From Burkholderiaceae bacterium (GTDB taxonomy: Bacteria > Pseudomonadota > Gammaproteobacteria > Burkholderiales > Burkholderiaceae_D), in assembly GCA_018261755.1 (NCBI GenBank), contig JAGTRJ010000026.1, positions 1 through 45,201 on the forward strand: a DNA stretch of 45,201 nt, given 5' to 3'. Each line of letters begins with the position of its first letter. Within the stretch, counting starts at the first letter, position 1. The notes below the pieces were generated by a model, which was not told the DNA's origin, did no database searches, and saw only the letters and a list, made by a program, of their open reading frames with translations. Shown piece by piece: positions 1 through 9,180 of this stretch. Both the position numbers and the translations under genes were made by a program.

Positions 1-1
1 A

Positions 2-1366
<1,365 letters not shown>

Positions 1367-1433
1367 TGCCGCGCACGCTGCGGCGCCTAGTGTCGCAGCG
1401 TGATTTTTTCGATAGAACAGAAAAGGTTCAAAC

Positions 1434-1856
1434 ATGGCAAAAACCATACAGGTAGAGGTCGTATCAGCCGAGGAGCAAATCTTCTCTGGCGCGGCGGAAT
1501 TCGTCGCATTGCCGGCTGAACTTGGCGAAATCGGTGTTCTGCCAGGACACACGCCGCTGATCACGCGCATCAAGCCGGGTACGGTACGTATCAAGCTGCC
1601 AGAGGAAACGGAACAGAATTACGTGTTCGTTGCCGGCGGCATTCTTGAAGTGCAGCCGAACAAGGTCACGGTTCTGGCCGATACCGCAATTCGTGGTCGC
1701 GACCTGGACGAAGCCAAGGTGCAGGAGGCGAAGAAGCAGGCCGAGGAAGCTTTGGGCAACCGCGAATCCGCTATCGATTACGCCAAAGCGCAGGCAGAGA
1801 TTGCGCTGATGGTGGCGCAGTTGGCGGCAATTCGCAAATTGCGCGAGCGTCGCTGA
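1434..1856 (+). CDS. atpC: F1Fo ATP synthase subunit epsilon
   Basis: Epsilon subunit of the F1 central stalk; it couples rotation to catalysis and can inhibit ATP hydrolysis. The 140-aa length is normal for the family. It has the N-terminal beta-sandwich ([15 protein letters not shown], then a GELGILPGHTPL-like stretch read here as [12 protein letters not shown]) and the C-terminal helical hairpin rich in Ala, Glu and Arg ending IRKLRERR. The ATG at 1434 follows a weak AAGG about 10 nt upstream. It is the last gene of the atp operon and a strong terminator follows. Confidence 0.97.
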   Translation: MAKTIQVEVVSAEEQIFSGAAEFVALPAELGEIGVLPGHTPLITRIKPGTVRIKLPEETEQNYVFVAGGILEVQPNKVTVLADTAIRGRDLDEAKVQEAKKQAEEALGNRESAIDYAKAQAEIALMVAQLAAIRKLRERR

Positions 1857-1875
1857 TTTTTGCGCGTTCCAAAAC

Positions 1876-1903
1876 AAAAAAGGCAGCTGCGGCTGCCTTT
1901 TTT
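1876..1903 (+). terminator. Intrinsic terminator of the atp operon
   Basis: A GGCAGC/GCTGCC stem extended by A/T pairs is followed by a run of six T, 20 bp after the atpC stop. The A-run on the left arm makes it usable in both directions. Confidence 0.9.
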
Positions 1904-1961
1904 GTTGCCCCAAACCAGTTGCATTGGCCAAGAGCCGCATTTACAACCCCGCTAGCATAAT

Positions 1962-2084
1962 GTTGGGGTATATCGCAAAAACCGTGTTCTGGGCCACATA
2001 TTTTCTGGGGTATTTTAAATACTACTCCCAGTATATTTTTGGGGCTAATTAAACAAAAAAGGGTTGGGCGTCAGTTATTTTGAC
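1962..2084 (+). repeat. Dispersed structured repeat, copy 1
   Basis: Runs from GGGGTATAT (1965) to GTCAGTTATTTTGAC (2070-2084), 120 bp. It aligns without gaps to the reverse complement of 34907-35026 at about 70% identity counted by eye. Blocks such as GCAAAAACC, CTGGGCCAC, TTTTAAATACT and AGTATATTTTT are conserved. A more diverged third copy is at 41595-41714. All three lie just past the 3' end of a gene. No coding potential is seen. Confidence 0.8.
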
Positions 2085-2400
2085 TGTTTTGCCGGGCAGG
2101 CATGACAGTCTGACTCCAATGTCCGAGGATTTGGATCGCTACCTGGGACAGCGTGCCATGCTGCAGAAGATTTGCTGTCCGACGGGCTGTCGTGATGGGC
2201 GGCCCGCCGGAATCGCAGTGCAAGGGCGTGGTACGGGTTACTCGCACAAATCTAGCCAGCAAGTGACCATGCCACCGGAGCTGGCGGAGATGCCAGGCTT
2301 TCGCGTTTTCAGCGCATGTTTGAGTTATGCGCCATTTGCTGCACCAGCTTATTTACTACTGGTGCAGATTTCACTTACGGCGTTATCCGCTCCGGCATCC
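2085..2400. other. Chromosomal spacer left of the transposon, no gene
   Basis: No convincing gene. Before the insertion this DNA would have been the region downstream of gyrB. A 9-bp inverted repeat (CTGCACCAG at 2339-2347, CTGGTGCAG at 2359-2367, 11-nt loop) has no T-run and may be the displaced 3' hairpin of gyrB. The last four bases, ATCC (2397-2400), recur right after the other transposon end. Confidence 0.5.
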
Positions 2401-2574
2401 TGTAGCGAAACCAATAACCTGAGATTTTCGCGCTCCATTCAGTAAGGCTTTGCTGGCTGAGGGAAGCATCGTATGAGATTCTGGTAAGCATTGAGTGAGA
2501 TTTACATTCTCGCGACAAACCCTGTCTAGTCGTCGAGTACCTTCTTGAAAACGGTTCCCCATCAATTGAGCGCC
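2401..2574 (+). repeat. Left transposon end with putative TnsB sites
   Basis: The terminal sequence TGTAGC starts at 2401. Four direct matches to CATNNNNTGAGATTT lie inward: 2413-2427 (first base A), 2467-2481, 2489-2503, and a shorter match at 2560-2570 (CATNNNNTGAG). The first site starts 12 bp from the tip, exactly as at the other end. Direct repeats of a transposase site in each end are the Tn7 pattern; that TnsB binds them is inference. Confidence 0.82.
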
Positions 2575-2707
2575 CCAATTCCGCCTGAGTATTGGACCTT
2601 TTTTTCATGTTTCCAATGAGAAGAAAGGGTGCTGTGCATATTTGCACGAGTTCAGCCACCTTTGGGCACACCATACCTGCCTGGAATTAGTATCTTAAAC
2701 CTGTCAG

Positions 2708-2719
2708 GTCGTATACGAC
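2708..2719. promoter_or_regulatory. 12-bp palindrome shared with the tnsA/DUF6471 intergenic region
   Basis: GTCGTATACGAC is a perfect palindrome, here also framed by CCTGTC/GACAGG. The same 12 bp occur at 13110-13121 between tnsA and the divergent DUF6471-like gene. Possible operator or recombination site; function not known. Confidence 0.4.
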
Positions 2720-2796
2720 AGGAGGCCGTAGTTTCGGCAGAAGCTGCCATTGTCAATGTTGGTATAAGGGGCTGTACCGACCAATGCGGACGCTTG

Positions 2797-2868
2797 AGCA
2801 TTTAACGTTTGAATTCACCGGCCAGCGCGGCTTTTTACGCAGATTAGTTGGAATTAGGGGTTAGGTCT
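2797..2868 (-). repeat. Integron-type attC site downstream of the tfoX cassette
   Basis: Read on the minus strand it begins with ACCTAAC (RYYYAAC) and ends with CGTTAAAT (GTTRRRY). The inner arms TAATTC and GAATTCA can pair, giving the paired-arm layout of an attC folded strand. The TAA stop of the tfoX-like gene lies inside the first core, a common cassette arrangement. It shares CATTTAACGTTTGA with the second site at 3607-3658. No integrase gene is visible. Confidence 0.7.
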
Positions 2869-3256
2869 CTGCATGATGTCCACGGCGACTCCGAACAGGC
2901 TTTTGCTTCAATATATCAGCGCGTCGTGCAGCTTCAAATGAGCGACGCGCCCAGAGCGCAGCCTCATTGATATCCTCCAATATGGATTCTGGTGCCTGAT
3001 AATATGACAAGCCAATAGCTTTCTCTTGCCTAATATACTCAAATTGCGGAAGCCCTTGGACTCGGAAATCTGCGATGTTTTCCGCATCCACCTTCAAATA
3101 CAAGGTTTCGTCGTAAACCAAACCGAACATGATTCCATCGCGAAAAAGACCATAGCCTGAGAACATCCGGCGCAGTGACACTGGTCCGAACAATCGAAAG
3201 ACATCAGCCATATGTTGTGCAAATTCATCCACCGTGGCTCGACTTTGCATGTTCAA
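2861..3256 (-). CDS. TfoX N-terminal-domain protein, probable integron cassette gene
   Basis: A 131-aa protein that matches the TfoX/Sxy N-terminal domain: RRMFSGYGLFRDGIMFGLV, then LYLKVDAENIADF, SYYQAPESILED and a C-terminal WARRSFEAA helix. Stand-alone domains of this family are small cytoplasmic proteins; full-length TfoX/Sxy is a competence regulator, but the role of single-domain forms is not established. A second Met at residue 3 could be the start. Its stop codon overlaps the attC core at 2861-2868 and another attC lies upstream at 3607-3658, so it sits as a gene cassette transcribed leftward. Cassette-borne TfoX-domain genes are plausible from what I know of integron arrays, but I cannot verify a match here. 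Confidence 0.8.
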   Translation of the reverse strand: MNMQSRATVDEFAQHMADVFRLFGPVSLRRMFSGYGLFRDGIMFGLVYDETLYLKVDAENIADFRVQGLPQFEYIRQEKAIGLSYYQAPESILEDINEAALWARRSFEAARRADILKQKPVRSRRGHHAET

Positions 3257-3281
3257 TTAGAGTGAAAAATTTCTTCCTAAC

Positions 3282-3545
3282 CTAGCGGCCTGTCCGTGTA
3301 ACTTGATAGGCAAATTCGCTGCAGTCCGCACCAATGCTAGCACCTACACATTTCCCAAGGTTAGACAGCAAATAGAAATCTGCAAAAGCGGACAAAGCTA
3401 GGAGCTTCGAGCTGGCAAGGACCGAGTTGCCTTGACAGTTAATAGCTACTTGAGGGAACGCCTTGCAGCATAAACCAGCAGTTTGCCACAAATTTCTATA
3501 CTTTCGCCTCGTCCGAACTACGGTCAAGAAGATTGAAGAGGCCAA
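3282..3545 (-). CDS. Weak hypothetical ORF inside the same cassette, possibly frameshifted
   Basis: An 87-codon frame that opens with TTG and has no recognisable domain. In another frame an ATG at 3549, better placed after the attC, starts MFGLFNLLDRSSDEAKV and then meets a stop at 3496-3498. The open frame resumes nearby as RNLWQTAGLCCKAFP. One reading is therefore a single cassette gene broken by a one-base shift; another is that none of it is coding. It lies between the attC at 3607-3658 and the tfoX gene. I assign no function. Confidence 0.25.
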   Translation of the reverse strand: MASSIFLTVVRTRRKYRNLWQTAGLCCKAFPQVAINCQGNSVLASSKLLALSAFADFYLLSNLGKCVGASIGADCSEFAYQVTRTGR

Positions 3546-3606
3546 ACATCGTCCAAAGCAGCCGTTGCCCTAGGCAAGACCACGTCGGCTATCGACCCCA
3601 AGCAGA

Positions 3607-3658
3607 CATTTAACGTTTGAGCTAAGGGACGTCCCCTTGAGCGAGATGTTAGGGGCGA
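3607..3658 (-). repeat. Second integron-type attC site
   Basis: On the minus strand it starts CCCTAAC and ends ACGTTAAAT. Inside, CGCTCAAGGGGAC pairs with GTCCCTTAGC around a near-zero loop, with one unpaired base in one arm, a typical attC extrahelical base. The compact ~50-bp length is within the normal range. Orientation agrees with the leftward cassette gene. Confidence 0.75.
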
Positions 3659-3671
3659 GATTCATGCGCCC

Positions 3672-3758
3672 CTGCTGAAAGCAGAAAGGGCTCCGAAGAG
3701 CCCTTTCTTAGTAGAGGCACCTTTGGGGCACCGAACTAGAGGACGCCTTTGGGGCGTC
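3672..3758 (-). other. Cluster of hairpins, one with a UUCG tetraloop
   Basis: A perfect 10-bp stem (GAAAGGGCTC 3684-3693 / GAGCCCTTTC 3698-3707) has loop TTCG when read on the minus strand, closed by C-G, the very stable tetraloop. A second stem GACGCC/GGCGTC is at 3742-3758. Between them a related block (GGCACCTTTGGGGCACC) has the same spacing but cannot pair fully. An 80-codon minus frame (3904-3662) runs through the cluster, but its residues mostly follow from these repeats, so I treat it as structured noncoding DNA or RNA rather than a gene. Confidence 0.4.
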
Positions 3759-4032
3759 GAATAATAATTGCAGTTTAATTGAACCCCCTTTGATTTGCAA
3801 GGGTGGCTACGCCGGAGGCTTGATGGCCGCAATTCGGCCAAAGCAGCCACTGGCCTATGTGAGGGCAGCGGCTCATCCCGGTCAGACGCAGACAGAGACA
3901 CCAACGCTCAAAGTAATTCCAAAACATAAGATTGAAAAATAAGTGCTATATTTGCAATAATTGCTCACTATCAGGGGTATGTTATCCGTCGCTTTAAGTG
4001 TGTCGTTATTGAAAACCAAATACGAGGTTCAT

Positions 4033-4653
4033 ATGTCAGGCACATCGAGACTTCCTCCTTGGAAAATTTCAAGGAAGCAAATTTATTCCGCATGCATTGT
4101 ATTTATTTTGCTTGGCTGCTATCTAAATGAAGGAAAAACCGCAGATTTGGGCGCATGGATTTTTCCACTCAAACAGTCATCTTTTAAAGTTGACGTCACG
4201 AACAAAAGCGAACAAGTTTTCGATATCGATATCAAGCGGCGCTGCCTTTTTGTACGCTGTGCGGTCAGTTTCGGGCTAGAGTTCACAAGCACGCGCGGCG
4301 TTGTGAAAAATGACCCTACCGACCCTGTTATAAACGCTCACGTCCAAGATTACCTCTTCATCGACCGCCCAGGAAAAACAAAAAAATTTCGATTTCCCAT
4401 TGACGCACATGTAAAACTTCTTAATCAAAAATCAGAAGTCATATTTGATGATTCAAAGCACATTGGAGACAGTGGAAGTAATTATGGGAGTGCTCCAACG
4501 ATAACTGGATACGTAGGTGGTATTTATCACTGCCTCCCCTCTGGAAAATACAAAGCCGTTGTGCAAATCAACCAAGCTGACCAAGGTATCCAAGAGTTTT
4601 CAGTAAAGCTGGTTGTGGTAAATGAATTCAATGTTGGGTGTGAAATTAGATAG
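4033..4653 (+). CDS. Hypothetical AT-rich exported or lipoprotein-like protein
   Basis: About 206 aa if the ATG at 4033 is used; the frame is open from 3961 with earlier starts. The N-terminus has a basic stretch (KISRKQ), a hydrophobic run (IYSACIVFILLGC) and then polar residues, so it reads as a signal peptide with a possible lipobox LLGC. The rest is beta-rich, with FPLKQSSFKVDVTNKSE near the start and SGKYKAVVQINQ near the end, which suggests an immunoglobulin-like fold of the DUF5625 sort. That family suggestion is weak. Its base composition is distinctly more AT-rich than the host genes. It is transposon cargo, alone on the plus strand between the cassettes and hipA. Confidence 0.6.
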   Translation: MSGTSRLPPWKISRKQIYSACIVFILLGCYLNEGKTADLGAWIFPLKQSSFKVDVTNKSEQVFDIDIKRRCLFVRCAVSFGLEFTSTRGVVKNDPTDPVINAHVQDYLFIDRPGKTKKFRFPIDAHVKLLNQKSEVIFDDSKHIGDSGSNYGSAPTITGYVGGIYHCLPSGKYKAVVQINQADQGIQEFSVKLVVVNEFNVGCEIR

Positions 4654-4864
4654 AAGACAAGAACGATTAATGTGGTTTTGCCGATTTTGTGAATGAAGCA
4701 TTGGCAGAAATGCCAAAGTGTTATTTGTCTAAAGGAGGTTTTTGTTCTGGACGACCGTCCGCATTTGGCCACATTCTGGCCTCCCATCAACGTAGGCTAA
4801 GCGGCTGCTTCGGCCGAACTACAGCCGGTGTGCCTTGCCCCAAAATGGCCTTTAGCGGCACTAG

Positions 4865-6130
4865 CTAGGCGAGGGCAAATGCTCTTGCCATTTGAGCCTG
4901 CTCGTTACGTGTAACTCCTAACTTGGTGGCAAGTGTCTCCCATTGTTTAACGATGGCTTGCATATCGCTTAAACGCTTTTGGGCTTGAGCAGGCTTTAAT
5001 CGAAAATACCCGGCGACTGAAAGCGCAAGATGGAGGTCGAGCGAGTTATCGACTTCATTGACGTTGAGTTTTAGGCCTTGTGCGCCATGTGGAGTTGGGT
5101 TGACGTCGTACAGAGGCGCAAGTCGCCAGCCGTTTGCATCAAGCAGGAAACCGTGATTTCGCAAATGGTCGTCTGTGTTGGATACCAGCATATTAAACAC
5201 CATGCGCGACCATAGTTCATGTAAGTCCACCTCAGTCTTGGTGCCATGCTGGATAAGTATTTGAGCCAGTTCCAAGTAGCTTGCCCCATCGGAGTGGTCT
5301 TGACCATCGCTTCGCCCTGTCAAGGTCATCGCCGACGCGAAATGAATTCTACCGCCATCTGGGTTCCGGTCGAATCTTTCAATCAGGAAGGTGTGGTTGT
5401 CACTTGCGAAGGTTTCAACCTCAAAGTCTGGCACATTTAAATCGCAAGCATCAGCTAAAGTCATGGCAACCGCTTCCCACGCGCCCACATTGCCTTTGTC
5501 ACGTGTGCTCGGAAACTTTGCTATCCAGAGGCGGCCGTCCGGGTGCTGTACTGATGCTTTTGGGCGCGCTCCGCCGAGTGAGCCGCCTGGCGCGATGAGC
5601 ATGCGTAACCATGCATCAACTTCATCATCGTTGCCCGTTTCGACTTGGTGGCAGGCCTCCTCCAAATCTCGCAAGTGCACAAAGGGGGGCGCTGCTTTGA
5701 TACTGTCGTGGGCTTCGTAGTGAACTCCGTTGTTTAGGCGTAGGCGCAAGGCACCCACACGAAAGAGGTCGTGTACGCCAAGTAAGAAATCGCTTGTGTT
5801 TAGGCGTGCAGTCTCATCTACGGTGCCAGCTCGCTTTTGCTGATTAAGCCTACGCTCCATCAACAATCGTCCCCAGCGGTCTGGGGAGGCATCTTGAAAC
5901 AGACCAAATATCGGGAGCGAGTCAATGCAGTATTGTTCGCCCTCGAGTGGTTTTAGGTGAGGGTCGAGCACCACGGCTCTTTCGGGCTCCTGCGCTAAAA
6001 AATCTTTGGCGAATTCAAACGAAAAAACATCTCGTACGCGCGAGCCTCGATTACGCAATACGCCTATTTGAGTCGGCTTATCTGTGTCCAGAAATGCGTG
6101 TATCTCGGAGTTTTGGTTTATTAGTTTCAC
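4865..6130 (-). CDS. hipA: HipA-family serine/threonine kinase toxin
   Basis: A 421-aa HipA-type kinase, the toxin of a type II toxin-antitoxin pair. E. coli HipA phosphorylates glutamyl-tRNA synthetase and halts growth; the target here is not shown. The N-terminal subdomain (GVLRNRGSRVRDVFSF) is followed by a Gly-rich ATP loop SLGGARPKA (residues 184-192) and Lys205 in WIAKFPS. The catalytic loop NTDDHLRNH is at 318-326 and the metal-binding segment YDVNP at 341-345. All key residues are present. The start overlaps the end of hipB by 4 bp, so the two are translationally coupled, with antitoxin first. As transposon cargo it may act as an addiction module or in phage defence; that is inference. 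Confidence 0.9.
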   Translation of the reverse strand: MKLINQNSEIHAFLDTDKPTQIGVLRNRGSRVRDVFSFEFAKDFLAQEPERAVVLDPHLKPLEGEQYCIDSLPIFGLFQDASPDRWGRLLMERRLNQQKRAGTVDETARLNTSDFLLGVHDLFRVGALRLRLNNGVHYEAHDSIKAAPPFVHLRDLEEACHQVETGNDDEVDAWLRMLIAPGGSLGGARPKASVQHPDGRLWIAKFPSTRDKGNVGAWEAVAMTLADACDLNVPDFEVETFASDNHTFLIERFDRNPDGGRIHFASAMTLTGRSDGQDHSDGASYLELAQILIQHGTKTEVDLHELWSRMVFNMLVSNTDDHLRNHGFLLDANGWRLAPLYDVNPTPHGAQGLKLNVNEVDNSLDLHLALSVAGYFRLKPAQAQKRLSDMQAIVKQWETLATKLGVTRNEQAQMARAFALA

Positions 6131-6588
6131 TCAGTGCCTGGTTTCTTCAGCAGAGATTTCAGGGAGTCGCGATTGAGGCGTTCGCGACTGGGCGCGGGCA
6201 CAGAGGGACTCGCCTTTTTGTTGACCTCTTGGGTTTTATCCAAAAACTCCTCTGAAGGTTTTGCTGTGACTCTGGGTTTTGAGCGGCGAACACGCATGCC
6301 ACCATGTGTTGTCGAGTCCTGCAGCGTTCGCCCCAATTCATCCACAACAGCCCAGTTGGCCACATCGGATTGAAGTCCAAGCACTTGAAGCACAGATAGG
6401 TAGGCTCCCATCGTTGCGCCTGTTTGCCCCCGCTCAATTTTTCGCAAAGTAACTTCAGTCATGCCGGCGCGTTCAGCCACCTGCTTGGCTGGGAGTCTGC
6501 GGCGCAATCGAGCGAGGCGAATCCGCTCCCCAAAATCTTGCAGAAGCTTTTCGGTTGATGGCAGGATTGATGCGGTGGCGTTACCCAT
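6127..6588 (-). CDS. hipB: HipB-family antitoxin, XRE-type repressor
   Basis: 153 aa. Residues about 19-75 form an XRE helix-turn-helix (RLARLRRRLPAKQVAERAGM followed by TEVTLRKIERGQTG). The C-terminal half is basic and Pro/Ser-rich (SKPRVTAKPSEEF, KKASPSVPAPSRERL) and is probably the flexible part that contacts the kinase. It would bind and neutralise HipA and repress its own operon. E. coli HipB is about 88 aa, so this one has a long extra tail. The TGA overlaps the hipA ATG. A clear promoter and a 14-bp palindrome lie upstream at 6620-6651. Confidence 0.88.
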   Translation of the reverse strand: MGNATASILPSTEKLLQDFGERIRLARLRRRLPAKQVAERAGMTEVTLRKIERGQTGATMGAYLSVLQVLGLQSDVANWAVVDELGRTLQDSTTHGGMRVRRSKPRVTAKPSEEFLDKTQEVNKKASPSVPAPSRERLNRDSLKSLLKKPGTE

Positions 6589-6598
6589 GACATTAATT

Positions 6599-6651
6599 TA
6601 TCACTTTATGATGCATATAGATATTATAATATCACTTAACAAAAAATTCAA
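6599..6651 (-). promoter_or_regulatory. hipBA promoter with overlapping palindromic operator
   Basis: On the minus strand, TTGAAT (6651-6646), a 17-bp spacer, then TATAAT (6628-6623). The -10 lies inside the perfect palindrome GATATTATAATATC (6620-6633). AAGTGATA occurs twice (6638-6631 and 6606-6599), one copy on each side of the expected start point. The layout fits autorepression by HipB; binding is inferred. Confidence 0.7.
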
Positions 6652-6659
6652 ATAACAGA

Positions 6660-7330
6660 TATTGAGCTATCGATTAGCTTTTTTGTATGATATCTAACTA
6701 TCATTTATGCGGCATTTGCTCTAGGGGAGGATACTAAAAAGTCTACTAGGAATATAGTCGTCTCATTTTTAGAGGCGCTAAAAATTAAAACTAATAGTGT
6801 CTGCTTTACTGCTGATACCTGTAGCTCACATTCACGTTACTGAATTTCCGCTTTGGCCGAATGGCAGTCGCTAATTACGTTGGGAGTTAAAAATCGAACC
6901 TCACCCTCATGAATTTGTGCAAATAAAGTGGCTTCATCAGCCTACGCGAGAACTATACAAAGTGTGGGCGATATTTGTAGCTCACCGCCCGGCTGGTCGG
7001 GGACACAACAGCAGCGGCCGGGGGACAGCACCGAACTGTGGGAAAGCATTTGAAAATCGGTGGCGGGTGGCGAAGGCAGCGCCCGCAATGCGAACGGCTA
7101 CCGGGTGATGCGGCTCCATACCTGCAAAAATTTTCAGGCTGGTGGTTGGGTCAGAAGGCTAATCCAATCGCTTTTGCGTAGGATGGCTGGGCTCAACCCT
7201 CCACCCTGCAGCTACGAATCTAAAGAACGACAATCCGCTTTTTGGTTGAGCCTTTGGCTCACAAAGCGACAACAAGCCACCTTATATCCGTTCTACCCAT
7301 TACATACGTCCATCGGTCGAAGAAATTACA
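6660..7330. other. Gene-free stretch between hipB and tniQ
   Basis: No supported gene. The left part is AT-rich, with a small hairpin AGCTA-TCGAT-TAGCT followed by six T (about 6664-6684). The right part holds a perfect TGAGCC-TTT-GGCTCA hairpin (7247-7261), 70 bp past the tniQ stop, without a T-run. Short frames on the plus strand here show no domain. Confidence 0.5.
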
Positions 7331-9172
7331 TCATATTGCCGCAGGTACGAACAAGTCGTGTCCTGCTCGTGCTCCGAGCACAGCAAGCCGTCCAAGGTCT
7401 TCAATACGAATCAGCCCACCACGCATGGCCCCACTTGGGAGTTGTTTGGCGCCCACCAATTTGATGTTGGGTAGCAGTTGCACCAGCGCAGAGGATTTCG
7501 TCCCCATCGCACGCGCAAGGTCGGCTAGTGGAACAAAGGTCTGGCGAAACGCTAGCAACTGGTGCGGTAGTACGACACGGCACGGCCGTCCTCGCAATTG
7601 AATTGACTCCGAATGGAGCAGGCCATCCTCAATCCATTGCGAGATACTCTCCCACTTCCAGCCGGTACTTTTGGCTAACTGTTGGACGGACATTCCAGAT
7701 TCGAGAAGCGGTGTACCAAAATATTCATATACATCTTCACGCAGGAACCGCATCTCACCCAACGTGTTGCCAAACGCAACGGCCTTTACGCGGCCATCCG
7801 AAATGGCCTGCATCAAGGATTCAATTGCCCTTCGGTCACCCATTCGACGGCTAGTGAATTGGGCTATAGCTAGCGTCGTATCATCCTGGATGAAAGCCGG
7901 TTCAGCTAAATGTCGGACACGCTCGTAAGCATCAATAATTGACTGGCGTTCGACCGGGCCGCCTTTCATGATGTCTTCACGCCAGCGGATGTCTGACCGA
8001 ATAAAGTCGGCCGCTTTCATGCGCTCGAGTACGGCCGATTGTACGCCAGCCAGTGTGCAGGCTTCTTCATCGGTAATCCATCCTGCACGCAGCAACTGGA
8101 TTCGTTCCACCTCGGCGCAAGGAATTTCATACACTTGGCCACGTGTGCCTATACGACGCGTGCGGTGCTTACATTCTCCAGAACGAATCGAGTCATGTAG
8201 ACGTGAAACGCTGACGCCTATGGCTTTGGCGGCATCCGGTGCACGCATGTATCCAGTTGCATCTTCAGCCATATCCTTGGCTGAGTCGAGTCCAAGTACA
8301 CAATCGGATTTTTCGACTGCGACGTCGATGATAATTTGCAGAAGCGGCTCAAGTGTTGTGCCCTGGCAGAGTTTGCGCAGGCTGATATACCAGTCGCCCA
8401 GCAACGTGTTCAGTGTGCGAGCTTCCTTGCGTCCTGCTGCAATGCGTTGCTCAACATGAGCACGGAAGTTAATTGGCCAATCTGCCAGCAGGGCTTCAAG
8501 TGGCGCGAGGAATTGGACCGCTTCAGCAACATATTTTGGCACAGCCTCATTGCGCGACAACTTGGGTTGCTTCGGGTCGGCATACAAGCAAAGCGTCTGG
8601 ATAACTTTCTCCAGAACATTGATGTCTATACCATCTATGACTGGCTTCATGCTGCCAGCCGGTCGTCCATTATTTGCAACGAGCGTCGACAACCACTGCT
8701 GCGCCTGGGTTGCAGGCACAAGCGGCAGGCTGGTCAAGTCATGGCCACACGAGCACAACCCTATGTAGAGTCGCTCAGGGGACAGATGCTCTCCGCATAC
8801 GTTGCATCGGTCAACTAACTGCACGTGGTGATGCGGACATGCTGTGACATAGGCGTGTTCCCACTGGTGTCGTAGGTAAGGTGATTCTGCTAGGCATAAT
8901 GGACACACAGCATCAGCTTGCGTCCGATGTAGTCGCCCCCAGTTACGGCAGAGGTCTTCTTTTTCCTTAGTGGACTCAGCCCACTTCAGTTCCATACCAA
9001 GATTGCGGGCCACATCGTCCGTGCGCAGTAATAATGCGCGACGATTACGTTCGATGCCCGCGGTGTCCGTCAGGTTACGCCAGTTAAAAAGTGCATTGTC
9101 GGCGGAAAGTCGACGGTAGTAACCCATTCCGGACTCGTCGTCCCGAGGTGCATAAGTAATGACAAGGCTCAT
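7331..9172 (-). CDS. tniQ: TniQ/TnsD-type target-selection protein
   Basis: A 613-aa TniQ-family protein. The N-terminal TniQ domain carries the expected zinc-ligand pattern: Cys90 and Cys93 (CPLC), Cys112 with following His, Cys123 and Cys126 (CNVC), then Cys140 and Cys142. In Tn7 the homologue TnsD (508 aa) binds the 3' end of glmS and recruits TnsC. Here the long C-terminal half looks like several DNA-binding helix-turn-helix units in a row (around APDAAKAIGVSVSRLHDSI, ITDEEACTLAGVQ, SVQQLAKSTGWKWESIS and PLADLARAMGTKSSAL). With only one TniQ in the element and the insertion next to gyrB, it is the obvious candidate for recognising the gyrB 3' end. Last gene of the tns operon, 8 bp after tnsC. 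Confidence 0.92.
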   Translation of the reverse strand: MSLVITYAPRDDESGMGYYRRLSADNALFNWRNLTDTAGIERNRRALLLRTDDVARNLGMELKWAESTKEKEDLCRNWGRLHRTQADAVCPLCLAESPYLRHQWEHAYVTACPHHHVQLVDRCNVCGEHLSPERLYIGLCSCGHDLTSLPLVPATQAQQWLSTLVANNGRPAGSMKPVIDGIDINVLEKVIQTLCLYADPKQPKLSRNEAVPKYVAEAVQFLAPLEALLADWPINFRAHVEQRIAAGRKEARTLNTLLGDWYISLRKLCQGTTLEPLLQIIIDVAVEKSDCVLGLDSAKDMAEDATGYMRAPDAAKAIGVSVSRLHDSIRSGECKHRTRRIGTRGQVYEIPCAEVERIQLLRAGWITDEEACTLAGVQSAVLERMKAADFIRSDIRWREDIMKGGPVERQSIIDAYERVRHLAEPAFIQDDTTLAIAQFTSRRMGDRRAIESLMQAISDGRVKAVAFGNTLGEMRFLREDVYEYFGTPLLESGMSVQQLAKSTGWKWESISQWIEDGLLHSESIQLRGRPCRVVLPHQLLAFRQTFVPLADLARAMGTKSSALVQLLPNIKLVGAKQLPSGAMRGGLIRIEDLGRLAVLGARAGHDLFVPAAI

Positions 9173-9180
9173 TTTATCTC

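Noticed and set aside
2375-2674. Minus-strand 99-codon frame
   Set aside because: It crosses the transposon tip at 2401 and the TnsB-like motifs, and has no recognisable domain.
3276-3370. Third possible attC (CCTAACC ... GGTTAGAC)
   Set aside because: The core-like ends are present but the inner arms are unevenly spaced and do not pair, so it does not fold as an attC.
3662-3904. 80-codon minus-strand frame as a cassette gene
   Set aside because: Its C-terminal half is dictated by the hairpin cluster and its N-terminal half shows no domain; kept only as a structured element.
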